Of a stretch of DNA of 64,000 nt, positions 10,901 to 22,900 are shown in pieces (the first letter of the stretch is position 1; every line of letters begins with the position of its first letter). Source of the stretch: Apostichopus japonicus (taxonomy: Eukaryota; Echinodermata; Holothuroidea; Aspidochirotida; Stichopodidae); assembly GCF_037975245.1 (NCBI RefSeq), contig NC_092578.1, positions 8,906,359 to 8,970,358 on the forward strand, written 5' to 3'. The notes beneath the pieces were generated by a model. The model did no database searches. It saw only the letters and a list, made by a program, of their open reading frames with translations, and was not told where the DNA came from. The position numbers and the translations under genes were made by a program.

Positions 10901-13900
10901 TTTTTGTTCCCTCATTTGTTTACATGAAAGACAAAGATTTTAAATTTGCATTTCTTGTTTTAAACATTGATAATGTATCTATTGTTGCTATATCTGCAGT
11001 ACGAGCAATTATAACATTTTGAGAATCTACAGTACTGATTTCTGTGTGAGTTTTCTTCTTCATAAAATCAAATTTCTGTGATTCAATAACAACCTTTGTG
11101 AATGGGGATGAAACCAGTGGCCCCAATGTAGGTATATTTATATATTGTAGGTATATATAGGTCTATATATATTTATATAATTGAAATTGTAGTGAGTTGG
11201 AAAATCCAGAACAATGCAAAAACTTTCAGCCTCCACCGGGATTCGAACCTGGACCTCCCGCTTTATTTGCGGACACCCTAAACACTATGCCATGGACGCT
11301 GATTGTATGTCCAGAGGTTCGAAACCGGTAAGGAATGTCGTAATTCCACTGTAGGCGTTTATCACCTGTATCGAACAATACTGTACTAGTTCTGTGTTGG
11401 TGACATATTTGCCTTACTCTAGAGATCAAACATGATGCTAACCAACTTGAAATCATTTGTGATTCCTAAAGCCTCTCGAAAGAGATACAATATATATAAA
11501 GATCACAACCACAAAGTGATTGTCACTTGTCAAGCTGGACTAACCTCAGGAACAAAAAATAATAGTGAATTGTCTGGATGTGAAAAATTCATTCGATAAA
11601 GCCCCGGACCGTACCAAGTCTGGTTGAATGCAACCTGCAAGCAAGGGATAAAAATTAACACAGTAAAAATTACATTTTTTTTTTAAATTTTGTAGTAAAT
11701 AGAAAGTTACACTATGATGTACTTTCTACATTCATGAGTACATTCTCAAATAAAGTTTGGAATAAACACATTCCTGTGCATTATCCAAATGATATAAAAA
11801 ATTTTTAAAAAATTAGTCTCAATGATGATTGTAAAATGGTGTTTTTTTTTCAAAACCTTTTTAGCATATTTGTAACAGTACTAGTACACAACCATCATAT
11901 TTTTGAATTTTACTAATGACTATCAATTTGAAATCCTGGTTATCCTGATAAATGCTTTGTCGTCCCAATAAAGCATCCTGGTTTTCAAATCGGACATTGT
12001 TAGAGATTATATTGCAAACCGATTGTCAATGTTGTTTTACCGACAATTTAGGTATGTACAGTTACAGACAAGAAGAGGGGTGGGACAGTTGGAATAATTT
12101 TCACAAATATTGTCCTGATAACATGAGGCAAAGTTCAGTAATAACTAACAGTAGGTATACCAACTGCAGCATATACAAACATGTGTTACAAAATGAGTGT
12201 TACAAAGTTCTTCCAAGTTTTTAAATGGTTTTATGAATGCAGCCCACCCTTGAACACGACCACCTTTAAGTGTTCCCAGCTTACCCCTAGTAAGGTAAAT
12301 TGAGACCTGAAATGTGGGCACTTCAAAAAGTCTGTATTTCCTATATGGTTTCAGCTTTTACAGTATTTCAAAAGCACTGTAGTAATAACATATATATCAA
12401 CAATATGCATTGCAGGAATTGTTATTCCAAAACTTACTGGTTTGGATATTTACGAGTGACGAGCTTACCTGTTTCCTCACAACCTTAGTACCTCATTCTA
12501 CCGTGCCTATAAAGTCCTGGTAAAATAATAACACTGTGCGCCCTTTATGACCGAACCCCCCCCCCCTCGGTCACTCCTCACTACTCATGAGACCACTCCT
12601 TAAAAGTGGCCTCACGGTCACCGAAATAGGGGTGGCCAGAATCCTCTGGCCACCCCCAAGGACTCCCGTCGACTAAACTTCTCAAAGGTGAGCCCTTAAC
12701 AAAAGGCACTGATGCCTTCCTAGCACGGAGAGTGTAATCCTCCCCGCCGCAGCGGGTAAGGGGGGGGACACTCTCCTGAGCCCTGCAGGTGAAACTACCC
12801 CTTTTTCCTAAGAAGGAGCCTCATCCTGTAAAGGCCCAACACTTGCTAACCCTAAGACAACTTAGGTGAGTACGCATATGAAAAACACAGGGTACAAAGT
12901 TACCCTCACCGATAGACCTGGCCGGTGAATCTTACTGTAGTAGTTGTTGGCTCTGTCTATCTGGTGTTGTGCTTGGAGTCATGAGCCTAGTCGAACGACT
13001 GCTCCCCTCGGGGGAGGGAGGCGGGAATGGAGACAGGTAAGCTCGTCACTCGTAAATATCCAAACCAGTAAGTTTTGGAATATTTACTTCGCTCCTCGCT
13101 TACCTGTCTCCTCACAACCTTAGCACCGAGTGGCACTGCCCGATGGTGGGAGGCCCGAGGGGTGGGACCAAGTACCAACCGGACCTCGCATCACCGCGCT
13201 ACCAAAAGCTGCCTCGGCGTGTAGAGTGTCAGGTAAGTAACAGGCGACGAACGTAGTTGGTGTTTTCCACGCTGCCACCTTGAGGATGTCCTGTATCGGG
13301 ATACCGGCAGAGAGAGCTGTGGAAGCCGAGGCCCCACTGATGTTGTGATCTCTTGGCCGGGTATCCCCCCCATCGTGAACGGGCGGATCATCTCTACTAG
13401 CCATCGGGATAGGGTATCCTTGGCGGCTGCTGTTTAAGGTGGTCGTGGCAGGATGAAAAGGGAGGTTGTTTGTCTCAACTTCTCTGTCCTGTTTAAGTAC
13501 CACTTCAGTGCCCTGACTGGGCACCATCGCTTGTCCTCAGCCACTGATGAAAGGGTTTTGATTTCCGGAAAGAAAATGTCCCCGGGCAAGAAAGTCAAGG
13601 CCCCGTTCTTGGCAATAAGGGACGGGTCTGGAACCGTCCTCGCCCCATGGCCCTCGAATCTGATGTGGTTCTGTTTGGTTGTTAGGGCTTGGAGGTAACT
13701 CCTTCACGCTGAAGCTACCGCAATGACGAAGAGTGTTTTCTTTGTAAGAGCAGCCAGGGAAGCGTTCCCCGTTGATTCGTACAGCGGCCCTGCCAGGGCA
13801 TGCAGCACTGCTGAGAGCCCCGCAGAGGGGGCTAACTGTCTGACTCGTGGACGGCGATTAGCCATGCCTTTGGTGAGCTGGTCAATGTCTGGGCTAATGC

Positions 13901-16900
13901 CCAGCGTGGAGCCGTCTGGAAAACCAGACGTCCCCGTCTGGGGCCTGCGTGTGGGACCTGCGGCCTGGGACCCGGGGTCCGGAGGGAGCCACTAGGATGA
14001 ATTTACCCTTGGAGCTGCGAATCTTCCTCAGTATCTGGCTGATCATGCCAAAGGGGGGGGGAAGAATTTAAACCTCTGGTCCGTCTCAAGGCAGGGACCT
14101 GGCGCTATGTGGAAGGCTGCAGGTGGGACCGCCTGTTACAAAAGATGGGCAGCCCATTGTTGCCCTTTGTCGTAAGCAGGTCTATGAGAGGTAGGCCGAA
14201 CATGTGGAAAAACCTACCGCATATTCCTTGCGAAGGGTTTACTCGTCGGGGTCGAGTTGTCCCCTGGGCAGAGCATCGGCCCTCACACTCTCCTTTCTGG
14301 CTATATGGGAGACCCATAGGGCCATGCCAGATTCTGCAGCTGTGGTGAGGGTCTCCTATGCCAGACGGCACAATCTCTCTGCCCTGGTGCCACCCTGTCT
14401 CTTGATGTAGCTACTGTACAGTATGCCACCACCATCGTGTTGTCTGAGAGGATGGTGATTAAAGTGCCCTGTACTTGGGCTTGGGAGGGCTCCAGACAGC
14501 CCCAACCCCACAGTCCTGAGAGCGAGGCGAAAGTACATGAAACCTGGTTATCTTTGCAAATAAAGTGTTGGGGCCGATCCTTTGCCCTGCTGACGCCACT
14601 GTGGTGCAGGAAAGTGGTTTCTCCGTATATGCTGCTAAAGAAGTCAAGGACAGTGGCCTGTATGATGACCTTGTTAGCGCCTGCAGTACAGCAGCACTCG
14701 CAGTACTGCTTGCAGTACCACAGTACTGCTGATGACCCCTTTAGTTATCAACCAGTTGCAATCAGAAAACCTCTGAAGAAAAGTAATGCCTTGATGATGT
14801 AGACCTAAGCTGTACCCTGTAGGGAGGTTTAATGGAGGTTCTTTCCATGAAAAATAATATTAATAATAATATTGCGGGTTGAACTGCGCCGGCCTATCTA
14901 TCGATAACGAAGCCAGAGGCACTAGCAATATTACCCTGGTCAACAGTAACCTGTTAAACAGAGAGAAATCCCTCCTGGATTTAAAGACGCAATGGAGATA
15001 AAGTGCCTTGCCCAAGGAAACAACAGAATGATCTGGCCAGGACTAAAACCTGCAAGACTTAGATCACCAGTAAACTGCCTACACCGCTTGACCACAGTGC
15101 TCTCCAAAAATTGAGTACTGAATGGATAGTTTGCTTCAGCAGAGTCTTAATCAATGCTACAGCTGCTATGTGGCTTTTACAACTATAGTATATGTATGTA
15201 TTTGTGTATGTAATTTAGATCATCCTGCAAGTAGGAACTTGTGAAGAAGCCTCATTGGCTTATCAAAGCCGCAAGCTGACCAAAGTCAGTCTCGTACATT
15301 CATATTTAATGTCCATGACTATGAATTGTCAACAGCTCTGTAACTGGACAACATACATTAATCTTGGGGTGACTTGAACCGGGGACCTTTTGATTGGAAG
15401 GCACCGGGTTTAACCACTGAGCTAACTAAGCTACAGCCCTACTCACCAGGAACAAACTCCCAACAGGGGATGTGTAGGGTGGGTTTGTAGAAATTCCACC
15501 TCGTAAATCCTGGCTGTTTAACGGAGTCCAGGGAGTTACTCAGCAAACACAAAGGCGTTACTAAATGTTTAGTCTTTTGCTATGATAGCGTTATTAGAGG
15601 CGTAAGAAATATGTTACCGAAACCCTTTAGGGGCTATTATTTCAAAACAATTTCCGTTAAGACATTAATATAACATTAATATAACGTAATATCTCATAGA
15701 CATCTTATGTCAGCGTTTTATCAACACCACATTTAACGTAATAAACACATATTGAATGTTATGATAATGTACCCGTTACTTCTCAAATCTCTTCCTGTCG
15801 AGATGTGTCCATTTCGTAGTGCAGTAAAGGTTTCCAGCTTCCTATTGAAACCACCTAGCGCCTAGGCCAGTCAGACTAGGCCATCAGGTGCTACGAAATG
15901 CAACTCTGCTTAAGATGTCGGAACATCGAACATTGTTCATGAAGCGCATGCTGTATGTTCGGTGCGTGTTAGCGCTTGTAACTTGCTGGGGTTGTATCCT
16001 ACCCCTTTTTCAACTTACTAACGCGTTTGTCTTGGTAATTCACCAAAGAAATAGGGAGAAAGGCTTATTCCATAGGATCGCTCACGTAGTCGATAGCTCG
16101 TTGCAGTAAAAGTTGAGCTTACACGTGTCAAGCAGGTGACTGCTTGGCCCCCCCCTCCTCTCTTAACAAATGTGCCACGTTGTACCTTTTTTTCTGGCAG
16201 TTTGCCAAGGATCTATGAGGTTATGTTTCCTAGCACTTTGCCAAGTCTCGAGAAAGTTCTCTTCCTGGCAGTTTGCCAAGGTATTAAAGTAAACGGAATA
16301 CTGTACGGATCATGAGAACCGATTTGAAACCTCTCAGTCTTACGCATTTTAACATGTTCTGGAAGTGGGTTCACCAGTGTTTTAAACGACAGTGTTTTTA
16401 AACACCAGTAAGATTTTAACCTAGGCAAATGGCGATGAATTATGATTAGAGAGGAGTATAATTAGCGAGGAGAATATGACTGATGAGTGTCTGCAGGTAC
16501 TCGATAAATAAACACACATTTGGGATGTGTAGTGGTAGCGGTGTTTTTCCGCAAATGATTCGAACCTGTCGTCGCCGCTCAAGCTGATAGTTCCGGGGGG
16601 GGGGGGACACTCCCCCTATTCTGGGAAGCGGGAGTAACCGTCCTCTGTAACCCTGAAATCTAGGGGTCGACCTCGTCGTCTAGGCCGGACAGGTTGACCG
16701 ACGCTCTGCAAACCAGGTCGTCCTTGCCGGGGAACAAATCAGGTTCCATTCTTTGGTCTGGGATTGATCGTGGTGTCGCGGCCGGGCTGGCCGTGGGTTG
16801 CGATCGCTCCTCGGCACCGATGTCTGTGTTCGGTGTCTGGGGATAAGTATTTCTCCCTTTGCCGTGGGAACCTGGCTCGGGGCTGGTTCTCTTTTCGGAT

Positions 16901-19900
16901 TGGGCGCTTGCCCCTGCTACCCCGTTCTGGGGGCCCGGCATTGGTAATCTCGTCGGTTCCCGGCCTCAGGACCGGCCGCGGCTCCGGTTAGGGGGTCTGC
17001 GGGCCGGGCTTCTGCACCTGCTACCCCGTTCTGGGGGCCTAGCAGTTGTTAATCTTGTTGTAAATGTTGTTGTAGTTGTAAATGTTATTGTAAATGTCGC
17101 AGTTGTAAATGTTGTTACTCTCGTAGGCTCCCGACTTCGGGACCAGTTTTGGATCCTGTTTGGAGATCTGCGGACCGGGCTTCTGCCCCTGCGCCCCCGT
17201 TCTCGTCGGGCCCGGGCCCTCCGGAGCCAATCTCTGAGGACCCAGCAGTCGATTGTATAGCTCTGGTTCCCGGCTCCGGGGGCGGTCTCGGATCTGGAGT
17301 GAAACCTCGGTTCTGCCTTCCCTTCGAGTCTCGCCGGACCCGGGGTCTCGCCGGACCTGGGGCCTCGCCGGACCCAGGCTCCCGGAGCCCGTCTCTGTGT
17401 GCGTACCACGCCGGGTACCACCACGCCGGTACTCCTCGACCCGGACATTCTGTCCTTTCCGGTGGGATTTTTATTTTATTTTATTTTATTTTATTTATTT
17501 ATTTATTTTTTCTCGCCGGACCCGGGCTCCCGGAGCCTGCTATGGGACCGGCTCCGTTTCAGCGACCCCTCGGTCGTACTCTCTCTCTCGGACCCGAGCT
17601 CTCCGTGGCCTGTAGCCCGCGCTCCATGGGTCTCTCTTGCTGAGACCCGGACTGAGACGTTGCCTCTAGCCCGGCCGAGCCGTGCCTCTTCTCAAGAGGT
17701 CTTTTCTTGGCGGGAGCCTTGCTCCTGCCCTTCCCTCTGGCCGTAATCAACCGGACGTCGCCGGGACCGTTAGGGGTACTCTTTGCTGCGACCCGGACTG
17801 AGACGTTGCCTCTAGCTCGGCCGAGCCGTGCCTCTTCTCAAGAGGTCTTTTCTTGGCAGGAGCCTTGCTCCTGCCCTTCCCTCTGGCCGTAATCAACCGG
17901 ACGTCGCCGGGACCGTTAGGGGTACTCTTTCTCTCTCTCTCCACCTCTCCTTCGGCCCTCTCCTGGCCACTTTCCTCCACCTCTATCACCACTTCTCCCT
18001 CCTCCTCTCTCTCTCTCTCTTGTCTCTCCTATATCTTTTTCTGGGGCACCGATGGCCTAAGGAATCAAGTCCAGCCTGCCCTAAAGCTTGCTTCTTAGAC
18101 TCGTAAGCCACTGGTCTATCTACTGTAGTGCCACTGGGCTGGCGAAAAATTTATGCAGACCAGGCATGGGTCCCGTCTGGTGTAGGTTCTACACTTAGGA
18201 CACAAATCGTGTTCGACCCAGGTTCTGCCTGGCCGAAACATCGAGTAGTTAAAAAACTTCAGCTGGTTACGAGACATACTAAAACGCTCGAATTAAGGAA
18301 AGACTAACTCTTAAGCTTACGGCAAATGCAAACTAACAAGAGAACGGGAGATAACGGGAGGTACATAACGGTGAGTAGAGATACGTAGCGTAACCTAGCA
18401 ACGGCAAAATACGAAAAACGCTACGAAGTGGCCTAACAAAATCAACACAAGCTGAAAAAGAACATGAGAGAGCGAAATATAGAAGAAGAAATCGCGAATA
18501 GAAATACAATGTAGACATGCTATGAACATGAAAATACAACGACACGCCTATAGCGTGGGGAAGGAAAATGGCGGGAAACCTAGGCAGTTCGCGAAACTGC
18601 TACCCCCGCAAAAAACCTAAGGGCGGAAACGCACTAGGAATAAAAACAGTCCCCAAAACCCTCCCTTTCAACAAAAAAGGATACTTATCGGGCTGGAAAG
18701 GACTGCAATACTCCTAAGAATCCGAGGAAAGAAACTTCCAAAGATCGCTAAAGAAAACCAAGACGAAATCCAAGGGAAATATATCCACAAGAAATTCACG
18801 TGAAGACACTTTTAATGGTAGAATGCGTAGTGAGGAGTGACCGAGGGGGGGGTTCGGTCATAGAGGGCGCACAGTGTTATTATTTTACCAGGACTTTATA
18901 GGCACGGTAGAATGAGGTGCTAAGGTTGTGAGGAGACAGGTAAGCGAGGAGCGAAGTAAATCAATGTAATAATTTACAGTAGGACCATGTAGAACTTTGG
19001 TTGAAAATATGTAATGCATATCGAAACCTTTAAAAATGCTACAGGTACAGTACACTGCATCATATTGCGGTCTAAGTGTGTACTGTACTTAATTGTATAA
19101 ATCCTTCTTTAAAAATTTAAATTATTGCAAATAAATGTGTTTCTATTTCAGAGCTTCACATTAACACATGACCAACTACAGTACCAAGGAAGAGTCAAAC
19201 CAACCGTAGGATGGGTCAATGGTTGTACAGTTCTTTCATTTTATTAAAATATTGCTCATAGTAAAGTACAAAACTTTTGATCTGTTATCATGATCATAAC
19301 TTTCTTGAGCTGTACCAATTAAAGCAAAAAGTAAATTGTTCTAGATCAAGAGTGCACTTTGGTTGTGAGATGACTGGTAAGCAATGGTTGAAAGTGAAAT
19401 AAAAAAAAGTGCAATACAGTACCTCTGAAATATACCCCTCTGTAATAGATTGATTGCTATAAAAAGTCCAAGCAGCCCTGTTCAAATTTGCTACGCCGAA
19501 CACAGAGTTTCTTGGAAGATCGCACTTCTCCAAAATGCTGTTCAAATGCATTTCTGTGTCCAGGCATGTAGCATTAGCTGTAAAATAACAACAAGAAAAA
19601 ACAAATAAGTCCAGCTTAAAAAAAATGCAAGAACCAGACACCTTGAAATTGGCCACTCAACCAAAACAGCCCTAAAAACCCCTCTAATAAGAAGAGAAGG
19701 ATACTTATCGGGCTGCAAACAACTTCAAACTCTTCCAAAAACAGTGGACGAGTTATGACAAGCAGAAAATATGTAGTACTGTACAGTACCACTCCGACTA
19801 ATTACAAGGAGTAATTTGTAGTACTGTACCACTCTGAGTAATTACAAGGAGTAAATTTGTAGTACTGTACCACTCCGAGTAGTTACAAGGAGTAATATGT

Positions 19901-22900
19901 AGTACTGTACCACTCTGAGTAATTACAAGGAGTAACATGTACTGTAGTACTGTACCACTGAGTAATTACAAGGAGTAATATGTACAGTACAGTAGTACTG
20001 TACCACTCCGAGTAATTACAAGGAGTAATATGTAGTACTGTACCACTCTGAGTAATTACAAGGAGTAAATTTGTAGTACTGTACCACTTTGAGTAGTTAC
20101 AAGGAGTAAATATGTAGTACTGTACCGTTCCGAGTAATTACAAGGAGTAATATTACTGTACCACTCCGAGTAATTGCAAGGAGTAATAGTACTGTACCAC
20201 TCTAAGTAATTACAAGGCGTAAATACTTACTGTACCACTCCGAATAATTATCGGGTCCATTTTGCTTAAAACTGTGAGGTTCATGATCAAGGGGGATTTT
20301 CTCTAGTAATATACTGAAAAATACTGTCCTTACCATACAACTTGCTAAATGACTTTTGGTTTTGGCAGATTAATGTGCACTCAATGAGTATTCCATACCC
20401 ATGGAGTGTTATGGTTATGAATTATGGTTATGAACAGAATTACTCACAAACACACACACTCCCCCCCCCCCCCTCCACCAATCCTTTTTGAAATCTTCAC
20501 TTTTCCTTCAGTATACTGTACATATGACAATATCTTATTCTTTTCCCCAAGCCCCCTTAAATTTGATACACAACCCCAAGGCTGTAATACCCTAGCTGCC
20601 CAACTTCTCCTAAAATCTAGCCATACCAAATACATTGTTCTTGGATAGTGCGCAGTATGAGTCATTGACTCATGGTGACTCATTGACTAACCTGGTAGGT
20701 CACATCTGTCACAATGCACTTTTTAGAAAAAACCGATGACGTGCTCTTGAAATGCTGAACACAAAAATGACAATTTGTCAGAACCATACCCTCACAACAA
20801 AGACTTAAGGGATTCAATTTCCAAAGCCAACATATCAGGTTTTTTTTTTCTCTCGTAAAACTTTACTTGATACATGTATCCAGCATAGTCTCTACTGACC
20901 ATCCATAAATTTTTAACATGTGGGCAGTTCCACGGTAACATCTTGACAGGCATGACTGTACACGATACACATGTGCATACATATGGGTCATACTCTGCCA
21001 ATTTCAATCATTTTTAAACAAAATTTCACTTCTGAAATAAAATGGTTTTTCCAAAATTTGAATGTTTATAAACTGTGTCAAACGCCCGGGCAAAGTTTGA
21101 GGGTCGTCCGAGACGACCAAATGTCTGTTGTGACAACAAAGTCATCTTTGGAGGTTGTCGGGCACTCCGGCGGGCAAATAGTTTACCTCAAATTTGGATT
21201 AAATTGTCACTAAATACTGTACCACCAAACAGGTCAAAGGATTAATCGGTATCACCCCAAGCTACTGTACATGCTATACAAAAATATAGAAATATAGAAA
21301 ATTATATATATTTTTCTTCAGACAACCAAAGAATAAAGTCTGGTTATCTGATGGACAACCAGAAGATGGCCTTAAAAGTTTGCTCCTGAATGCAATGTAG
21401 CGATATAACTTTCTCGATAGATATCGCAATGTATACACAGTAATACTGTAGTAGTGTGTCAAGGTCTTAACATTCAGAATAACATACAGTACTACTGTAG
21501 AGCTGCAAAGTTAAGCAGACCCTTTCAATTCTAGTATTATATGCCTTGCAAAGTACAGAACGAGAACAAAATTTCGCTGCTGCTTCTGCTACAGTATGGC
21601 AGGTCACTGTGAATGGTTAAAGTTGGTTTCGATTCAAAGTCTATGGTAAAGTGTACATAACATTCAATAAACTGACACGCACACTGTACATTGATGAATG
21701 TACAACCTGAGCATAATTTGATATTAGAATGACATTCTGCAATTAGATAAAACCAGGTCAGATCTGTAGTCTTGCACTTTTTAGCGGACGGAAACAACAA
21801 AAAAACACCTCATGTTCTTGAACAAAGTATCAGAATCATATACCATCACAACAAAGACCTACAAAGGGATTCAATTTCAACGCTGGCATATTACCTTTCC
21901 TATTCTCTTGTAAAACTTAAATACTTGATACATGCAGCATACAAGTCTCTATATATTGACCATCCTATGTACATGCACCGTATTATACAGTATGTGTACT
22001 ACAGTATTATGTATACTGTATTAATTGGGAGGTGGTGCTATCCAAAAAAGAGTTCTGTTGCAAAATTCTCGGAAACTATTTAATGTACTGTACCACCAAC
22101 TAAATTGAATATGATAACAACTTCATTTTAAGAAGTACAGACTGTATAAATCATATCAAAGTTATCGTCTTAACTACTACAGTATATTTTAATGTGTGGT
22201 ATGACTCAAGATCATCCTCTAATTTGCATATCTACTGTACTGTATCATAATTTACACTGTTTTCATGTTCTGCGAACATTAAATGTTCCTGAGCTTTGCT
22301 AGCATTTAGTAGTTTTCACATGCATCCATCAACTAATTTAACAGATCTATCTTAAACAATATATTTAACAAAAGAAGTTTCATTCCAGATCTAACAATTG
22401 GAAGACAGTTTGTTTAGGAAAAAGAAACCAATCTACTGTAGCTCTACTGTACATGCATAAATACTGTGTTTACGTATACTTGCACCTGAGAGCCGATTAG
22501 CACCAAATTTGTGAAATTGGGTGCAGTAATGATGATGGTGCAAAATCTGCATGGTGTTGATGCATGCACCATACTCCATTACTGTACTTCTTTTAGATGA
22601 GTTAACTAAGTAACTTGATGTGCACTGCTGCAAGAAACCCTGTCAAATTAGCAGCCTGCCAACAGAATCCGATCCAATACCCGCTGTTCATTTCCATTAA
22701 CGAGCACAGTAAGTGCCAATGTATCATCCAGTTGCCGTTTTGTAGAGAATTATAGACAAATGTACTGTAATTAGCAAACTGTGCCCTTTTGCTAAATCAT
22801 TAAGTGTTAACAGTGTACCATAATCAAGAAATGTATGGCTTGATTGCACAAAAATCCTCAAAATACTGGAAATTGTGGTACACCGTACATTGGAATGTAC

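Larger units (their letters stand above)
12423..18960 (-). mobile_element. Degenerate DIRS-like tyrosine-recombinase retrotransposon
   Basis: About 6.5 kb, coding on the minus strand. It has inverted terminal repeats (12423-12582 and 18817-18960) and an internal complementary region (13028-13127). From left to right (3' to 5' of the element) it carries a tyrosine recombinase remnant, an RNase H remnant and a GC-rich ORF1-like region. Two SINEs (14850-15112 and 15182-15447) have inserted and no reverse transcriptase core is recognisable. All ORFs are broken. The element lies in the intron between exons B and A of the LDLa gene and is in the same orientation as that gene. DIRS elements are known to integrate via tyrosine recombinase from a circular intermediate, without target duplication. 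Confidence 0.85.

Noticed and set aside
17149-17746. Plus-strand ORFs of 115-164 codons in the GC-rich island
   Set aside because: They lie antisense to the DIRS coding direction, are full of Pro/Ser/Arg from base composition, and overlap the TTTTA run.
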